The translations under genes and the position numbers were made by a program. DNA of 64,000 bases from Bradyrhizobium agreste. Lineage in GTDB: Bacteria > Pseudomonadota > Alphaproteobacteria > Rhizobiales > Xanthobacteraceae. The stretch is from the NCBI RefSeq assembly GCF_016031625.1, contig NZ_JACCHP010000015.1, positions 193,501 to 257,500 of the forward strand, given 5' to 3'. Shown here piece after piece: positions 1 to 8,487 of the stretch. Each line of letters opens with the position of its first letter. Position 1 is the first letter of the stretch. The notes beneath the pieces are model-generated. The model was not told the origin of the DNA. It saw only the letters and a program-made list of their open reading frames with translations, and did no database searches.

Positions 1-186
1 GAGCGTGCCCGTGTCGCTGTCTTCCCATGACGCCAGCTCGCCGGCGGCCGCCTTCTGCCAGAGGGGGAGAAAGCGGCGCCTGATCTCCGCATCGAATGCG
101 TCGTCGGGCTCGTACCAGCGCTCGCGGCCGGCCTCGCGCCAGAAGTTGAGAATGCCGGCCGGACAGGTATCGCCGATATCGGTCAT
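1..186 (-). CDS. DUF924 family protein, 5' part only (62 residues; runs off the window)
   Basis: The reading frame starts at an ATG whose complement lies at 184-186 and stays open to the window edge, so only the N-terminal 62 residues are present. They contain ILNFWREAG and RWYEPDDAFD, then RRFLPLW. This is the usual opening of DUF924 proteins, cytosolic alpha-helical proteins of unknown function of about 180-200 residues. The gene begins only 14 bases after the end of the fadD-like gene and runs in the same direction, so the two may be cotranscribed. Function is unknown; family assignment rests on the N-terminus alone. Confidence 0.75.
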   Translation of the reverse strand, partial: MTDIGDTCPAGILNFWREAGRERWYEPDDAFDAEIRRRFLPLWQKAAAGELASWEDSDTGTL

Positions 187-200
187 GAAACCGAGATGGC

Positions 201-1886
201 CTACGCCGCCTCCGCCTTCTTCTCGTCGCGGAGCTGCCGGCGCAGGATCTTGCCGACATTGGTCTTCGGCAGATCGTTGCGGAATTCGACGTGCTTGGGC
301 ACCTTGTAGCCGGTGAGCTGCTCGTGACAGAACTTGATCACGGCGTCCGCAGTGAGGTTCGGGTCCTTCTTGACCACGAAGGCCTTCACCGCTTCGCCCG
401 ACTTGGAATCGGGGATGCCGATCACCGCGCATTCGAGCACGCCCGGATGGCTCGCGATGACTTCCTCGACTTCGTTCGGATAGACGTTGAAGCCGGAGAC
501 CAGGATCATGTCCTTCTTGCGATCGACGATCTTGGTGTAGCCCTTCTCGTCCATGATGCCGATGTCGCCGGTGCGGAAGAAACCGTCCGCGGTCATCACC
601 TTGGCGGTCTCCTCCGGCCTGTTCCAGTAGCCGGACATCACCTGCGGGCCCTTGGCGCAGATCTCGCCCGCCTGGCCGAGCGGGACCTCGTTGCCGTCGT
701 CGTCCCGGATCGAGATGTAGGTCGACGGCACGGGGATGCCGATCGTTCCCGTGAACTCGGTTGCCGTCGCCGGATTGCAGGTCAGCGTCGGCGAGGTCTC
801 CGACAGGCCGTAGCCCTCGGCGATGAAGCAGCCGGTGATCGCCTTCCATTGATCGGCCACGGGGCGCTGCACCGCCATGCCGCCGCCGTTGGAGATCTTC
901 AGCTTGGAGAAGTCGAGCTTCTTGAAGTCGGGATGGTGCATCAAGCCGTTGTAGAGCGTGTTCACGGCCGGGAAGCTGTTGACCTGATACTTCGCCAGCT
1001 CCTTGACGAAACCTGCGATATCGCGCGGGTTCGGGATCAGCAGGTTGCAGCCGCCGGCGCGCACCGCCAGCAGATAACAGGCCGTCAGCGCGAAGATGTG
1101 ATAGAGCGGCAGCGCGCAGACGATCATGAGCTGCTCGACATGCGGCGGCGCATTGAGCGCCGGCTGCAGCCAGGCATCGTTCTGCAGGACGTTCGCGACG
1201 ATGTTGCGATGAAGCAGCGTGGCGCCCTTGGAGACGCCGGTGGTGCCGCCGGTATATTGCAGGAAAGCGACGTCACCCGGCGACAGTTTTGGCTTGTTGA
1301 AGGTCATGCCGCGGCCGGCGGATAGCGCGTCGTTGAAGGAGACCGAGCCCGGCAGCGACCAGGCCGGTACCATCTTCTTGACCCGGCGGACGACAAGGTT
1401 GACGATTACGCCCTTGAAGCCGAGCAGGTCGCCCATGCTGGCGACGATGACGTGCTTCACCTGCGTTCTCGCGATCACCTGCTCGACGGTGTGGGCGAAG
1501 TTCTCCAGCACGATGATGGCTTCGGCGCCGGAATCCTTGAGCTGGTGCTCAAGCTCGCGCGGGGTATAGAGGGGGTTAACGTTGACCACCGCGAAACCGG
1601 CGCGCAGCACGGCGGCGGTTGCGACCGGATATTGCAGCACGTTCGGCATCATGATGGCCACACGGGCGCCGCGCTGCAGCCCGCGGCCCTGCAAGTAAGC
1701 GGCGAGCGCAACCGACATCTGGTCGAGGTCGCGATAGCTGATCGACTTGTCCATGCAGATGAACGCCTTGCGGTCGGCGAACTTGGTAAAGCTCTCTTCC
1801 AGCAGGTCGACCAGCGATGCGTATTGCGTCGGCTCGATATCGGCGGGCACGCCGGGCGGATATTGCTTGAGCCAGATGCGCTCCAT
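201..1886 (-). CDS. fadD: Long-chain-fatty-acid--CoA ligase (FadD type)
   Basis: 561-residue AMP-forming acyl-CoA ligase that activates fatty acids with ATP and CoA for beta-oxidation. The phosphate-binding loop reads YTGGTTGVSKGA, the A5-type motif is GYGLSETSP, the A7 motif FFRTGDIG, the A8 hinge DRKKDMILVSGFNVYP, and the C-terminal lysine motif is GKILRR. Length and the N-terminal segment (IWLKQYPPGVPADI) match FadD of proteobacteria closely. The ATG is preceded by GAGGGGAG at a proper distance. It is the first of five AMP-binding ligases in the window and the one most like the housekeeping enzyme; exact chain-length preference cannot be read from the sequence. Confidence 0.93.
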   Translation of the reverse strand: MERIWLKQYPPGVPADIEPTQYASLVDLLEESFTKFADRKAFICMDKSISYRDLDQMSVALAAYLQGRGLQRGARVAIMMPNVLQYPVATAAVLRAGFAVVNVNPLYTPRELEHQLKDSGAEAIIVLENFAHTVEQVIARTQVKHVIVASMGDLLGFKGVIVNLVVRRVKKMVPAWSLPGSVSFNDALSAGRGMTFNKPKLSPGDVAFLQYTGGTTGVSKGATLLHRNIVANVLQNDAWLQPALNAPPHVEQLMIVCALPLYHIFALTACYLLAVRAGGCNLLIPNPRDIAGFVKELAKYQVNSFPAVNTLYNGLMHHPDFKKLDFSKLKISNGGGMAVQRPVADQWKAITGCFIAEGYGLSETSPTLTCNPATATEFTGTIGIPVPSTYISIRDDDGNEVPLGQAGEICAKGPQVMSGYWNRPEETAKVMTADGFFRTGDIGIMDEKGYTKIVDRKKDMILVSGFNVYPNEVEEVIASHPGVLECAVIGIPDSKSGEAVKAFVVKKDPNLTADAVIKFCHEQLTGYKVPKHVEFRNDLPKTNVGKILRRQLRDEKKAEAA

Positions 1887-2074
1887 GGAAGACTCCCCTC
1901 ATTGACCAGGGCCCGTTGTTCTCGGGCTTGCCTCGTTGCCGCCAGTATCCAGCTTGCCGGAACGGGTGGCAAGCCATGGTGGCTTAGGGCAAAGGTCGGG
2001 GCGTCGCTACTGGAATCGTCGCAAAACGCGCTGCTGCAGGCGCGAAGCGCCGCCTGGCTCAATTCCGGGAGGCG

Positions 2075-3568
2075 TTAACTGTTGTTCGCCGGCTTGGTGG
2101 CCGCTGCCGGTTTGGTCGCAGCCTTGGGCTTGACGGGCTTCGCCGCCTGATCGCCGCTTGCAGGCTTCTCGGCAGGTTTGGCCGCATCCGGCTTGGCCGC
2201 AGCATGCTTGGCGCCGGCCGGCTTGGCAGCGGCCGGTTTGGCGGCGGTCTTGCCGTCGCCCTTGCTGTCAGCCTGCTTGGCATCGGGCTTCGCCGCCGCG
2301 GTCTTCGTACCGGTGCCCTCCTTGTTTCCATCCTTAGGCTTGTCGGCGGCATCCGGCTTCTTGGCGACGCGCGACTTCTTGCCACGCGGCTTGGACGCGG
2401 CCTGCTGGTCGGCATCGGCCGCGACCGCGGCGATCAGAGCCGTGCCGGTGCGGGTCGGGCCGGTGTAGACCAGCACGGGTTCGGTCGGGGCCGGGGCCGA
2501 GGCCATCAGCTCCGAAGCCTTCATCAGCGGCGGCTGCAGGCCAGCCGTGAAGAAGGTGACCTGGGCCGCGCCGCCGGTGGCGGAGGCCGATCCGGTCGCG
2601 CCGCCATTGGCCGCAACGAGCGCATCGTCGTCGTCGCTGGCCGGCCGCTTGCGGTTGGGTCCGCACATCTCGTCGCGCAGGTTCGGCGGCGTGGCGTCGA
2701 CCGGCACGAGATTGTCGACGGTGCCGAGCGAGGGGCGCAGCCAGGTGAGATTGTCCTGGGCGAAGCCGCGCTCCAGCAGCTGCGCCGCCTTCACCGCGCG
2801 CGCGGTGCCGGAATTGGCACCGAGCACCACCGCGATCAGCCGGCGGCCGTTGCGCGTGGCCGAGGCAACGAGATTGTAGCCGGAGGCGCAGATGAAGCCG
2901 GTCTTGAACCCGTCGGCGCCGGGATAGCGGCCGATCAGCTTGTTGAAATTACCGGTGATGCGCTTGCCGAAGCGGATTGCCGGGATGTGCACGAAGTACT
3001 CGTATTCTGGCAGGTCGCGCAGGAACGAGCGCGCCAAGATGCCGAGGTCGCGTGCCGAGGTGATCTGGCCTTCGGCGGGCAGGCCGTTCGGATTGACGTA
3101 GCTCGTCTGCGTCATGCCGAGCTTCCTCGCGGTGTCGTTCATCACCGCGGAGAAGCCGTCGACCGAGCCGCCCACGCCCTCGGCGAGCACCACGGCCATG
3201 TCGTTCGCCGACTTGACCATCATCATCTTCAGCGCGTTGTCGACAGTGACCTGCGTTCCCGGGCGGAACCCCATCTTCGAGGGCGATTGCGAGGCCGCGG
3301 TCGGCGACACGGTGAGCAGCGTGTCGAGCGTCAGCCTGCCGTCCTTGACCGCCTTCAGCGTCACATAGGCGGTCATGATCTTGGTGACGGAGGCCGGGTA
3401 CCAGGGAATGGTCGCGTTTTCGGCCTGCAACACCTTGCCGCTGTCGGCCTCGATCAGCAGGAGCGCTTCGGCACTCGCCGCGCGCGGCGCGAGCAACGCG
3501 GCACAGGCGAGCATCGCAGCGAACAGGTTGAACAGGCATTTGCGAAGCAGCGGGCGAAGGGCGTGCAC
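2075..3568 (-). CDS. D-alanyl-D-alanine carboxypeptidase (PBP5/6 type) with long Ala/Lys/Pro tail
   Basis: 497-residue periplasmic serine peptidase (family S11) that trims the terminal D-Ala from peptidoglycan stem peptides. An N-terminal signal peptide (about residues 1-33, ending ASA) is followed by the three penicillin-binding motifs: S60-V-T-K63, S120-A-N122 and K222-T-G224. The catalytic domain ends near residue 300. The remaining ~170 residues are a low-complexity tail rich in Ala, Lys and Pro instead of the C-terminal amphipathic helix of E. coli PBP5. Such a cationic tail could bind the cell wall or membrane; that is inference. The 187-base upstream gap separates it from the glucan exporter gene, also on the minus strand. 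Confidence 0.93.
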   Translation of the reverse strand: MHALRPLLRKCLFNLFAAMLACAALLAPRAASAEALLLIEADSGKVLQAENATIPWYPASVTKIMTAYVTLKAVKDGRLTLDTLLTVSPTAASQSPSKMGFRPGTQVTVDNALKMMMVKSANDMAVVLAEGVGGSVDGFSAVMNDTARKLGMTQTSYVNPNGLPAEGQITSARDLGILARSFLRDLPEYEYFVHIPAIRFGKRITGNFNKLIGRYPGADGFKTGFICASGYNLVASATRNGRRLIAVVLGANSGTARAVKAAQLLERGFAQDNLTWLRPSLGTVDNLVPVDATPPNLRDEMCGPNRKRPASDDDDALVAANGGATGSASATGGAAQVTFFTAGLQPPLMKASELMASAPAPTEPVLVYTGPTRTGTALIAAVAADADQQAASKPRGKKSRVAKKPDAADKPKDGNKEGTGTKTAAAKPDAKQADSKGDGKTAAKPAAAKPAGAKHAAAKPDAAKPAEKPASGDQAAKPVKPKAATKPAAATKPANNS

Positions 3569-3756
3569 TATCCGATTCCGGTCCTTGGAGATCCGCCTGA
3601 TAGGGTCGGGTCTCGTGATCTGATGTCGGTTCTGAAATCCAGCGCCGCCGCTTGCGGCGTCGCAAACCTATACCGGCTGGTGCGTCGAGAATAGGGGGCT
3701 GGCCGCGGTATTCCGCAACGAAGTAGGCCGAATTTCGACGATCCTCTCGGGACTTG

Positions 3757-5553
3757 TTAGGGGGATTTGGCAGCTGTCGCTGCAGCCTCGGCGGCCGTCA
3801 CGCTGGCCCGTGCGTTCTCCTGCACCATGAACTGGGCCTTGGCCATCCCGGCAAAATGGCCGCCTTTGGCCACGAGTTCATCGAAAGTTCCGGTTTCGAT
3901 CACCCGTCCATTCTCGAACACCAGGATCCGCGTCGCGTTGCGGATGGTGGAGAGGCGATGGGCGATCACGAAGGTGGTGCGGCCCCTCATCACTTCGTCG
4001 AGAGCAGCATTCAGCTTGACCTCGGTGACGGCGTCCAGCGCAGAGGTCGCCTCGTCCAGGATCAGGATCGGCGGGTCCTTCAGCAGGGCGCGGGCGATCG
4101 ACAGCCGCTGCCGCTCGCCGCCGGAGAGCATGCGGCCGCGCTCGCCGGCATTGGTCGCGAAGCCGCCGCTGCGTTCGATGAAGTCGAGCGCCTGGGCGCG
4201 CTCGGCAGCCTTGCGCATCTCGGCTTCGGTCGCATCCGGCTTGCCGACGCGTAAGTTCTCCTCGATCGAGCGGTTGAACAGCAGCGCTTCCTGGAACACC
4301 ACGCCGATGTTGCGACGGAGCGAGGTCAGCGTGACGCCGCGCACGTCCATGCCGTCGATCTTGATGACGCCGGATTGTGGATCGAAGGCGCGATGCAAGA
4401 GCGCGATCGCGGTCGACTTGCCGGCCCCGGTCGGGCCGACCAGCGCAATGGTCTGGCCGGGCAGCGCGGTGAAGGTGAGGTCCTCGATCGCCGGTCGCTT
4501 GCCGTCATAAGAGAACGTGACGTCGTTGAACTCGACGAGGCCCGACAGCCTGCCGGCATCGATTGCGTCGGGCCGGTCGTGCACCGCGGGCACGGCGTCG
4601 AGCACATTGAAGAACTCGCGCAGACGCGGCGCCTCCATGAACACGTCGTTGATGAAGCTCACGACTTGTTCGAGCCTCTGGATCAGCATCGTCGCGAAGC
4701 TCACGAACATCACGATTTCGCCGACCGATGTCAGCCCCTTGTCGTGCAGCGCGATACCTACGGTGAAGATCGTGAGCACCGTGATGGTGGTGGAGGCGCG
4801 CGTGATCACCGTGACCAGCGCCCACCACGATAACACCGGCATCTGCGCTGCCAGCAGCTCGTCGGCGACGGAGCGCAGTCCCTTCACCTCGGATTCGACG
4901 CGGACGAAGCTCTGCACCAGCGCGACATTGCCGAGCGCATCGGAGGCGCGGGCGGAAAGCTCGCTGTAGTGCTCCTCGACTTCCATCTGCATGCCGAAGG
5001 TCCTGCGCACCACGAAGGTGGTCAGGCCAGTGAAGACGATGCAGAGCACGAACAAGAGGATCGCCAGCCGCCAGTTCAGGTAGAGCGACAGCGGCAGCAG
5101 CACCAGGACCGAAAGGATCGCGGCAAAATGCTCGCGGAAGAAACCGAGCCACAGCCGCCACAGCGCGTCCGTGCCGTTGAGCATGACCTTCATCAGCCGC
5201 CCAGAATGGGTGCCGGAGTGGAAGGTCAACGGCAGTTGCAGGATGTGCTCGAAATAGTCCGTCAGCACCGCCTGGCGCTGGCGATGCGAGAGCCGGTCGG
5301 CCTGCAAGGCCACCAGCGCGCTGCAGAGGATGGTGAACAGTCCGAATGCAACCCAGGCGGCGAGGAAAGGCCAGGCCGAGCTCGAGCCGGCCACGGTCTT
5401 GCCCGAGAGCACGTCGACGATCCGGCCGAACAGCACGGGCTCGGCGAACTGCGATCCCGCCAGCAGGAGGTTGGCGACCGCGAGCAGCCAGCCCAGCCGC
5501 GCCTCCTTGCCGAGCAGCTCGAGAACGCGGGTGTAGAGACGGAGGATGGACAT
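3757..5553 (-). CDS. ndvA: Glucan ABC exporter, fused permease/ATPase (NdvA/ChvA type)
   Basis: 598-residue half-transporter of the type that exports cyclic beta-glucan to the periplasm and is needed for osmotic adaptation and root-nodule invasion in rhizobia. The N-terminus (SILRLYTRVLELLGKE) and the following EPVLFGRIVDVLSG are typical of NdvA/ChvA. About six membrane segments occupy residues 20-320. The nucleotide-binding domain has Walker A GPTGAGKST near residue 370, signature LSGGERQRLSIARAL near 475, Walker B ILILDEATSALD and the H-loop VIAHRLSTI. I chose the ATG at 5553; a GTG 33 bases upstream (5586) is in frame but adds residues not expected in the family. The glucan synthase genes are not in the window, so the substrate is inferred from similarity. 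Confidence 0.88.
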   Translation of the reverse strand: MSILRLYTRVLELLGKEARLGWLLAVANLLLAGSQFAEPVLFGRIVDVLSGKTVAGSSSAWPFLAAWVAFGLFTILCSALVALQADRLSHRQRQAVLTDYFEHILQLPLTFHSGTHSGRLMKVMLNGTDALWRLWLGFFREHFAAILSVLVLLPLSLYLNWRLAILLFVLCIVFTGLTTFVVRRTFGMQMEVEEHYSELSARASDALGNVALVQSFVRVESEVKGLRSVADELLAAQMPVLSWWALVTVITRASTTITVLTIFTVGIALHDKGLTSVGEIVMFVSFATMLIQRLEQVVSFINDVFMEAPRLREFFNVLDAVPAVHDRPDAIDAGRLSGLVEFNDVTFSYDGKRPAIEDLTFTALPGQTIALVGPTGAGKSTAIALLHRAFDPQSGVIKIDGMDVRGVTLTSLRRNIGVVFQEALLFNRSIEENLRVGKPDATEAEMRKAAERAQALDFIERSGGFATNAGERGRMLSGGERQRLSIARALLKDPPILILDEATSALDAVTEVKLNAALDEVMRGRTTFVIAHRLSTIRNATRILVFENGRVIETGTFDELVAKGGHFAGMAKAQFMVQENARASVTAAEAAATAAKSP

Positions 5554-5635
5554 GCGGGCGGTGGACTCGGTAACGACGGAGCCCACATTCTAAGCAGGGA
5601 CCGCCGCGAGATACAGCGCAAGCTTTCAGTTTTGC

Positions 5636-6685
5636 TCAATTGATCAGCCGCTCTGCCAGCGGCGGCAGGAACTGGTCGTCGAAAACCTCGCGAGCCGTCG
5701 GCCGTCTGCGGAATTTGAAGTCCCGCGCGATCTGATCGATCGAACGTTCCAGGCGCGCCGGCTCGACGCCGCCGAGGCCGTTGCGCTTGACCTCGGCGGT
5801 CAGGATGTTGTCGGTAAGGACGGTGTGCAGGCGCTCCAGCTCCAGGTTGCGGTCGCCGTCGTCGATGCGGCTCGCGGCCTCCTCCGCCGCACGCGCCGGC
5901 TCCCTGATCGTCGCGGTGATGCCTGCGATCAAGGCGCGGACGAAGCCCTTCACGGCATCCGGCTTCAACGCGGCGAAGGCGGTGTTGGCCACCACGGCAA
6001 AGCCATAGGCTTCGCAGCCGTAGTCCGCATAGCGCAGCACGACGAGATCGGCTTCGGGCACGCCGCGGTCGCGCAGGTTCACCGCCGAGAGATAACTGAA
6101 GCCGGCGACCGCATCGACCTGTCCCGCGGACAGGATCGGCTCGCGCACCGCGGCACTGATCTTGTGGAATTTGACCTGCGATGCCTTGATGCCGTTCTGC
6201 TGCGCCAGCGCCGGCCACAGCCGCATCGACAGATCGCCGTCGGCAACGCCGACGGTCTTGCCGTCGAGGTCGGGCAGGAGACGGATACCGCGGCTCCTGC
6301 GCGCGACGATCGCGTAAGGCGCGCGGTCGAACAGCACGAACACGGCCTTGACCGGCGCCGCCTCGTCCTTGTCGCGAAAACGCATCAGCTCGTTGATGTC
6401 GACCAGCGCAAGCTCGCTGTCGCCTTTGGCGACGCGCGCGAGCGCCTCCGGCGATCCGCTCGCGCTGTTGAAGGACACATTGAGATGCTCGGCGCCGAAC
6501 CTGCCGTCCTTTGCCGCAAGGAAGAACGGCGCCATGCTCGCATCGATGGGACGGTCGAAGGTGAAGTGGATGGCAGTCGAGGGAGTGCCGCTCTCGGCCG
6601 CAATGGCCTCGCGCGCGGTCAATGCGACGAACGCGATAGCAAGGGCCAGCAGGCCGTGAAGAGCGATCGTCTTGAGTCCGGACAT
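5636..6685 (-). CDS. NMT1/THI5-like ABC transporter substrate-binding protein
   Basis: 349-residue periplasmic binding protein of the nitrate/sulfonate/taurine and HMP-precursor type. The signal peptide is about residues 1-29 (hydrophobic core GLLALAIAFVALTA, cleavage after AIAA). The mature part contains the family hallmarks: MAPFFLAAKDGRF followed by LNVSF, the segment SELALVDINELM, DLDGKTVGVADGD, and VDAVAGFSYL. The ATG at 6685 gives a proper signal peptide; an upstream in-frame start would add 39 charged residues before it. It stands alone without its permease or ATPase, so the ligand (thiamine precursor, sulfonate or another small molecule) is undetermined. I saw no thiamine riboswitch in its leader. 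Confidence 0.82.
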   Translation of the reverse strand: MSGLKTIALHGLLALAIAFVALTAREAIAAESGTPSTAIHFTFDRPIDASMAPFFLAAKDGRFGAEHLNVSFNSASGSPEALARVAKGDSELALVDINELMRFRDKDEAAPVKAVFVLFDRAPYAIVARRSRGIRLLPDLDGKTVGVADGDLSMRLWPALAQQNGIKASQVKFHKISAAVREPILSAGQVDAVAGFSYLSAVNLRDRGVPEADLVVLRYADYGCEAYGFAVVANTAFAALKPDAVKGFVRALIAGITATIREPARAAEEAASRIDDGDRNLELERLHTVLTDNILTAEVKRNGLGGVEPARLERSIDQIARDFKFRRRPTAREVFDDQFLPPLAERLIN

Positions 6686-6828
6686 CGGTTGTGCCGGTCC
6701 CGCATTGTTATGGTTTCGTGACGCTTGCAGCGCCGGCCCGCGATGAGCGTGCACGCGCCAACATGAACGGCGGATGAGCGGGCTTGCGGCATCGTTACGC
6801 AACCCCGTTCAGCTTGTGTTGGGGTTGG

Positions 6829-6853
6829 GGAACCTACTTTGGTGGCGAGTGTT
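6829..6853 (+). promoter_or_regulatory. Candidate EcfG (general stress sigma factor) promoter
   Basis: GGAAC at 6829-6833 is followed, after 16 bases, by TGTT at 6850-6853. The alphaproteobacterial EcfG consensus is GGAAC, 16-17 bases, CGTT, so only one position differs. It lies about 60 bases before the ATG of the small secreted protein gene at 6911. Confidence 0.5.
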
Positions 6854-6910
6854 TGACAGACATCAGCCTGTCGTCAGGCACAATCCGAGGTCCCAAGGAG
6901 GGTCCAGATC

Positions 6911-7270
6911 ATGTTTGACAGCTTTTCGAAGTTCGTCGGCCGCAAGGCCGTTCTTGCCACCGCCGCCGTGGTGGCCCTGACTGCCGCTGCACCCAGCGCC
7001 TCCTACGCGGGCGGTCGCCATTGGCATGGCGGTGGCGGCGCCGCCGCTGCTGCCGCGATATTCGGCCTGGCCGCGACCGGCCTCGCGATCGCAGCCAGCC
7101 GCGATGCCTACGCCTATGATCCGGGTCCGGTTTACTATTACGAGGGCGGCCCGGCCTATTACAGCGGCCCCGGCTATGGCCCCTATTATTACGACTCGGG
7201 CCGCCGCTACACCTATGGCGGCTACAAAAACCCCTGCGCCCACGGCTATTCCGGCTACAGCTGCTATTGA
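6911..7270 (+). CDS. Small secreted Gly/Tyr-rich protein, function unknown
   Basis: 119 residues. A signal peptide (about 1-33; Lys/Arg, then an Ala/Val core ending SYA) is followed by GGRHWHGGGG, a second hydrophobic Ala/Gly stretch (AAAAAAIFGLAATGLAIAAS) and a C-terminus very rich in Tyr, Gly and Pro, ending with paired cysteines (NPCAHG and YSCY). Such short Tyr/Gly-rich envelope proteins with a central hydrophobic helix are common and uncharacterised in Bradyrhizobium. The ribosome-binding site AAGGAGGG lies at 6895-6902. A likely stress promoter precedes it and a strong hairpin terminator follows, so it is probably a single-gene transcript. Confidence 0.75.
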   Translation: MFDSFSKFVGRKAVLATAAVVALTAAAPSASYAGGRHWHGGGGAAAAAAIFGLAATGLAIAASRDAYAYDPGPVYYYEGGPAYYSGPGYGPYYYDSGRRYTYGGYKNPCAHGYSGYSCY

Positions 7271-7298
7271 CCGATCGGCGATACTCATCGGCGAACAG

Positions 7299-7330
7299 GC
7301 CGCCGCGCTTGCCGCGGCGGCTTGTTTTTT
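7299..7330 (+). terminator. Rho-independent terminator
   Basis: A perfect 9-base stem GCCGCCGCG (7299-7307) and CGCGGCGGC (7313-7321) with a five-base loop is followed by TTGTTTTTT. It ends the transcript of the small secreted protein gene. Confidence 0.9.
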
Positions 7331-7387
7331 GCTTATCTTGTCGCGTGTTAACACGCCGGCCATTTGTTTAGAGTAGTTTCGCGTATC

Positions 7388-7792
7388 ATGAGTGATTCGC
7401 TAGAGCGGCTATATCTGGCTGTGCTCGCGGCCAGGGACCTCGATCCGGCAACATCGCGCACGGCCCGGCTGTTTCAGCGTGGGCCCTCAAAAATGGCAAA
7501 GAAGCTGGCCGAGGAGGCCATCGAAGTCGTCATCGATGCGGTCAATGGCGATAGCGAGGCCGTGATCCGGGAAAGCGCCGACCTGCTCTACAATCTCACC
7601 GTGCTGTGGGCTTCGGCCGGAGTACGCCCCGAGGACGTCTGGCGGGAAATGACGCGGCGGGAGGACATGCTCGGAATTGCCGAGAAACTGCCGAAGTCGC
7701 CGGCGAAATTGCCCAAAGTCGCGTCACCGCGTATCGCCTCGCGGCGGCCTATTGTCGCGCTTGACGGCCGCGGCGCGCGCAAGCGCCACTAG
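7388..7792 (+). CDS. Phosphoribosyl-ATP pyrophosphatase-like protein (HisE/MazG-type fold)
   Basis: 134 residues. The N-terminal ~95 residues match HisE, which hydrolyses phosphoribosyl-ATP in histidine synthesis: LERLYLAVLAARD, then the metal-binding helices KKLAEEAIEVVIDA and ESADLLYNLTVLW with the ExxE...ExxD acidic pattern intact. The C-terminal 40 residues are basic and have no HisE counterpart (HisE is usually ~107 residues). None of the neighbours is a his gene, and rhizobia normally carry hisE at the end of hisBHAF, so this may be a second copy or a paralogue acting on another nucleotide. The ATG at 7388 is preferred because it aligns with the HisE N-terminus. Confidence 0.8.
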   Translation: MSDSLERLYLAVLAARDLDPATSRTARLFQRGPSKMAKKLAEEAIEVVIDAVNGDSEAVIRESADLLYNLTVLWASAGVRPEDVWREMTRREDMLGIAEKLPKSPAKLPKVASPRIASRRPIVALDGRGARKRH

Positions 7793-7859
7793 AAACGTCA
7801 CAAATCGCTCAAAAACTGGCGATGGACAAATCCGTCCCATGGTGCTTCATCGCGGCGCC

Positions 7860-8441
7860 ATGCTGAAACGTATCTACGACTGGTGCATCGACGCCGCCCA
7901 CAAGCCCTACGCGCTCTGGATCATGGGCATCGTGTCTTTCGCCGAAAGCTCCTTCTTTCCGGTCCCGCCGGATGTGATGCTGATCCCGATGTCCCTGGCA
8001 CGCCCGCAGCGCGCCTGGGTCTATGCAACGATCTGTACCATCACCTCGGTGATCGGCGGCATCGTCGGCTATGCCATCGGCGCGCTGCTGTTCGACTCGG
8101 TCGGCCAATGGCTGATCCAGGTCTACGGCCTCGGCGACAAGGTCGAGGCCTTCCGCGCCTCCTATGCGGAATGGGGTGCCGTCATCATCCTGCTCAAGGG
8201 ACTGACGCCGATCCCCTACAAGCTCGTCACCATCACCTCGGGCTTCGCCGGCTACAACATCATCCTGTTCATCCTGTGCTCGATCGTCGCGCGCGGCGGG
8301 CGCTTCTTCGTCGTCGCGATCCTGCTCAACCGCTATGGCGATTGGATCCGGGTCCGGATCGAGAAGCATCTCGGCCTCTGGGTCGCGATCGGGGCCGCGG
8401 TGCTGGTGCTCGGCTTCATCATCGCGGTCAAGCTGATCTAG
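7860..8441 (+). CDS. DedA/YqaA family inner-membrane protein (VTT domain)
   Basis: 193 residues with about five hydrophobic segments. The family hallmarks are FAESSFFPVPPDVMLIPM near the N-terminus and KGLTPIPYKLVTITSG in the middle, a re-entrant proline-containing motif of the SNARE-associated/DedA superfamily. These proteins are proposed lipid scramblases or proton-coupled flippases; in this small YqaA-like subgroup the substrate is unknown. I start at the ATG at 7860 (MLKRIYDW); another in-frame ATG lies 21 bases upstream at 7839, and neither has a strong ribosome-binding site. It is separated from the HisE-like gene by 67 bases. Confidence 0.82.
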   Translation: MLKRIYDWCIDAAHKPYALWIMGIVSFAESSFFPVPPDVMLIPMSLARPQRAWVYATICTITSVIGGIVGYAIGALLFDSVGQWLIQVYGLGDKVEAFRASYAEWGAVIILLKGLTPIPYKLVTITSGFAGYNIILFILCSIVARGGRFFVVAILLNRYGDWIRVRIEKHLGLWVAIGAAVLVLGFIIAVKLI

Positions 8442-8487
8442 GGCCGGCGGCTTTGCCGCCGCGCCGGCTTCGGCTACGGTTGCGGTC

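Noticed and set aside
2204..3694. A long plus-strand open frame opposite the D,D-carboxypeptidase gene
   Set aside because: It is antisense to a gene with all three penicillin-binding motifs, is rich in Arg/Gly/His as expected of a GC-skewed shadow, and has no recognisable domain. The same holds for similar long frames opposite htpG, livH/livM, the giant gene and the cyclase.
5554..5586. GTG start for the glucan exporter, adding 11 residues
   Set aside because: The ATG at 5553 gives the family N-terminus; the extra residues are polar and not expected.
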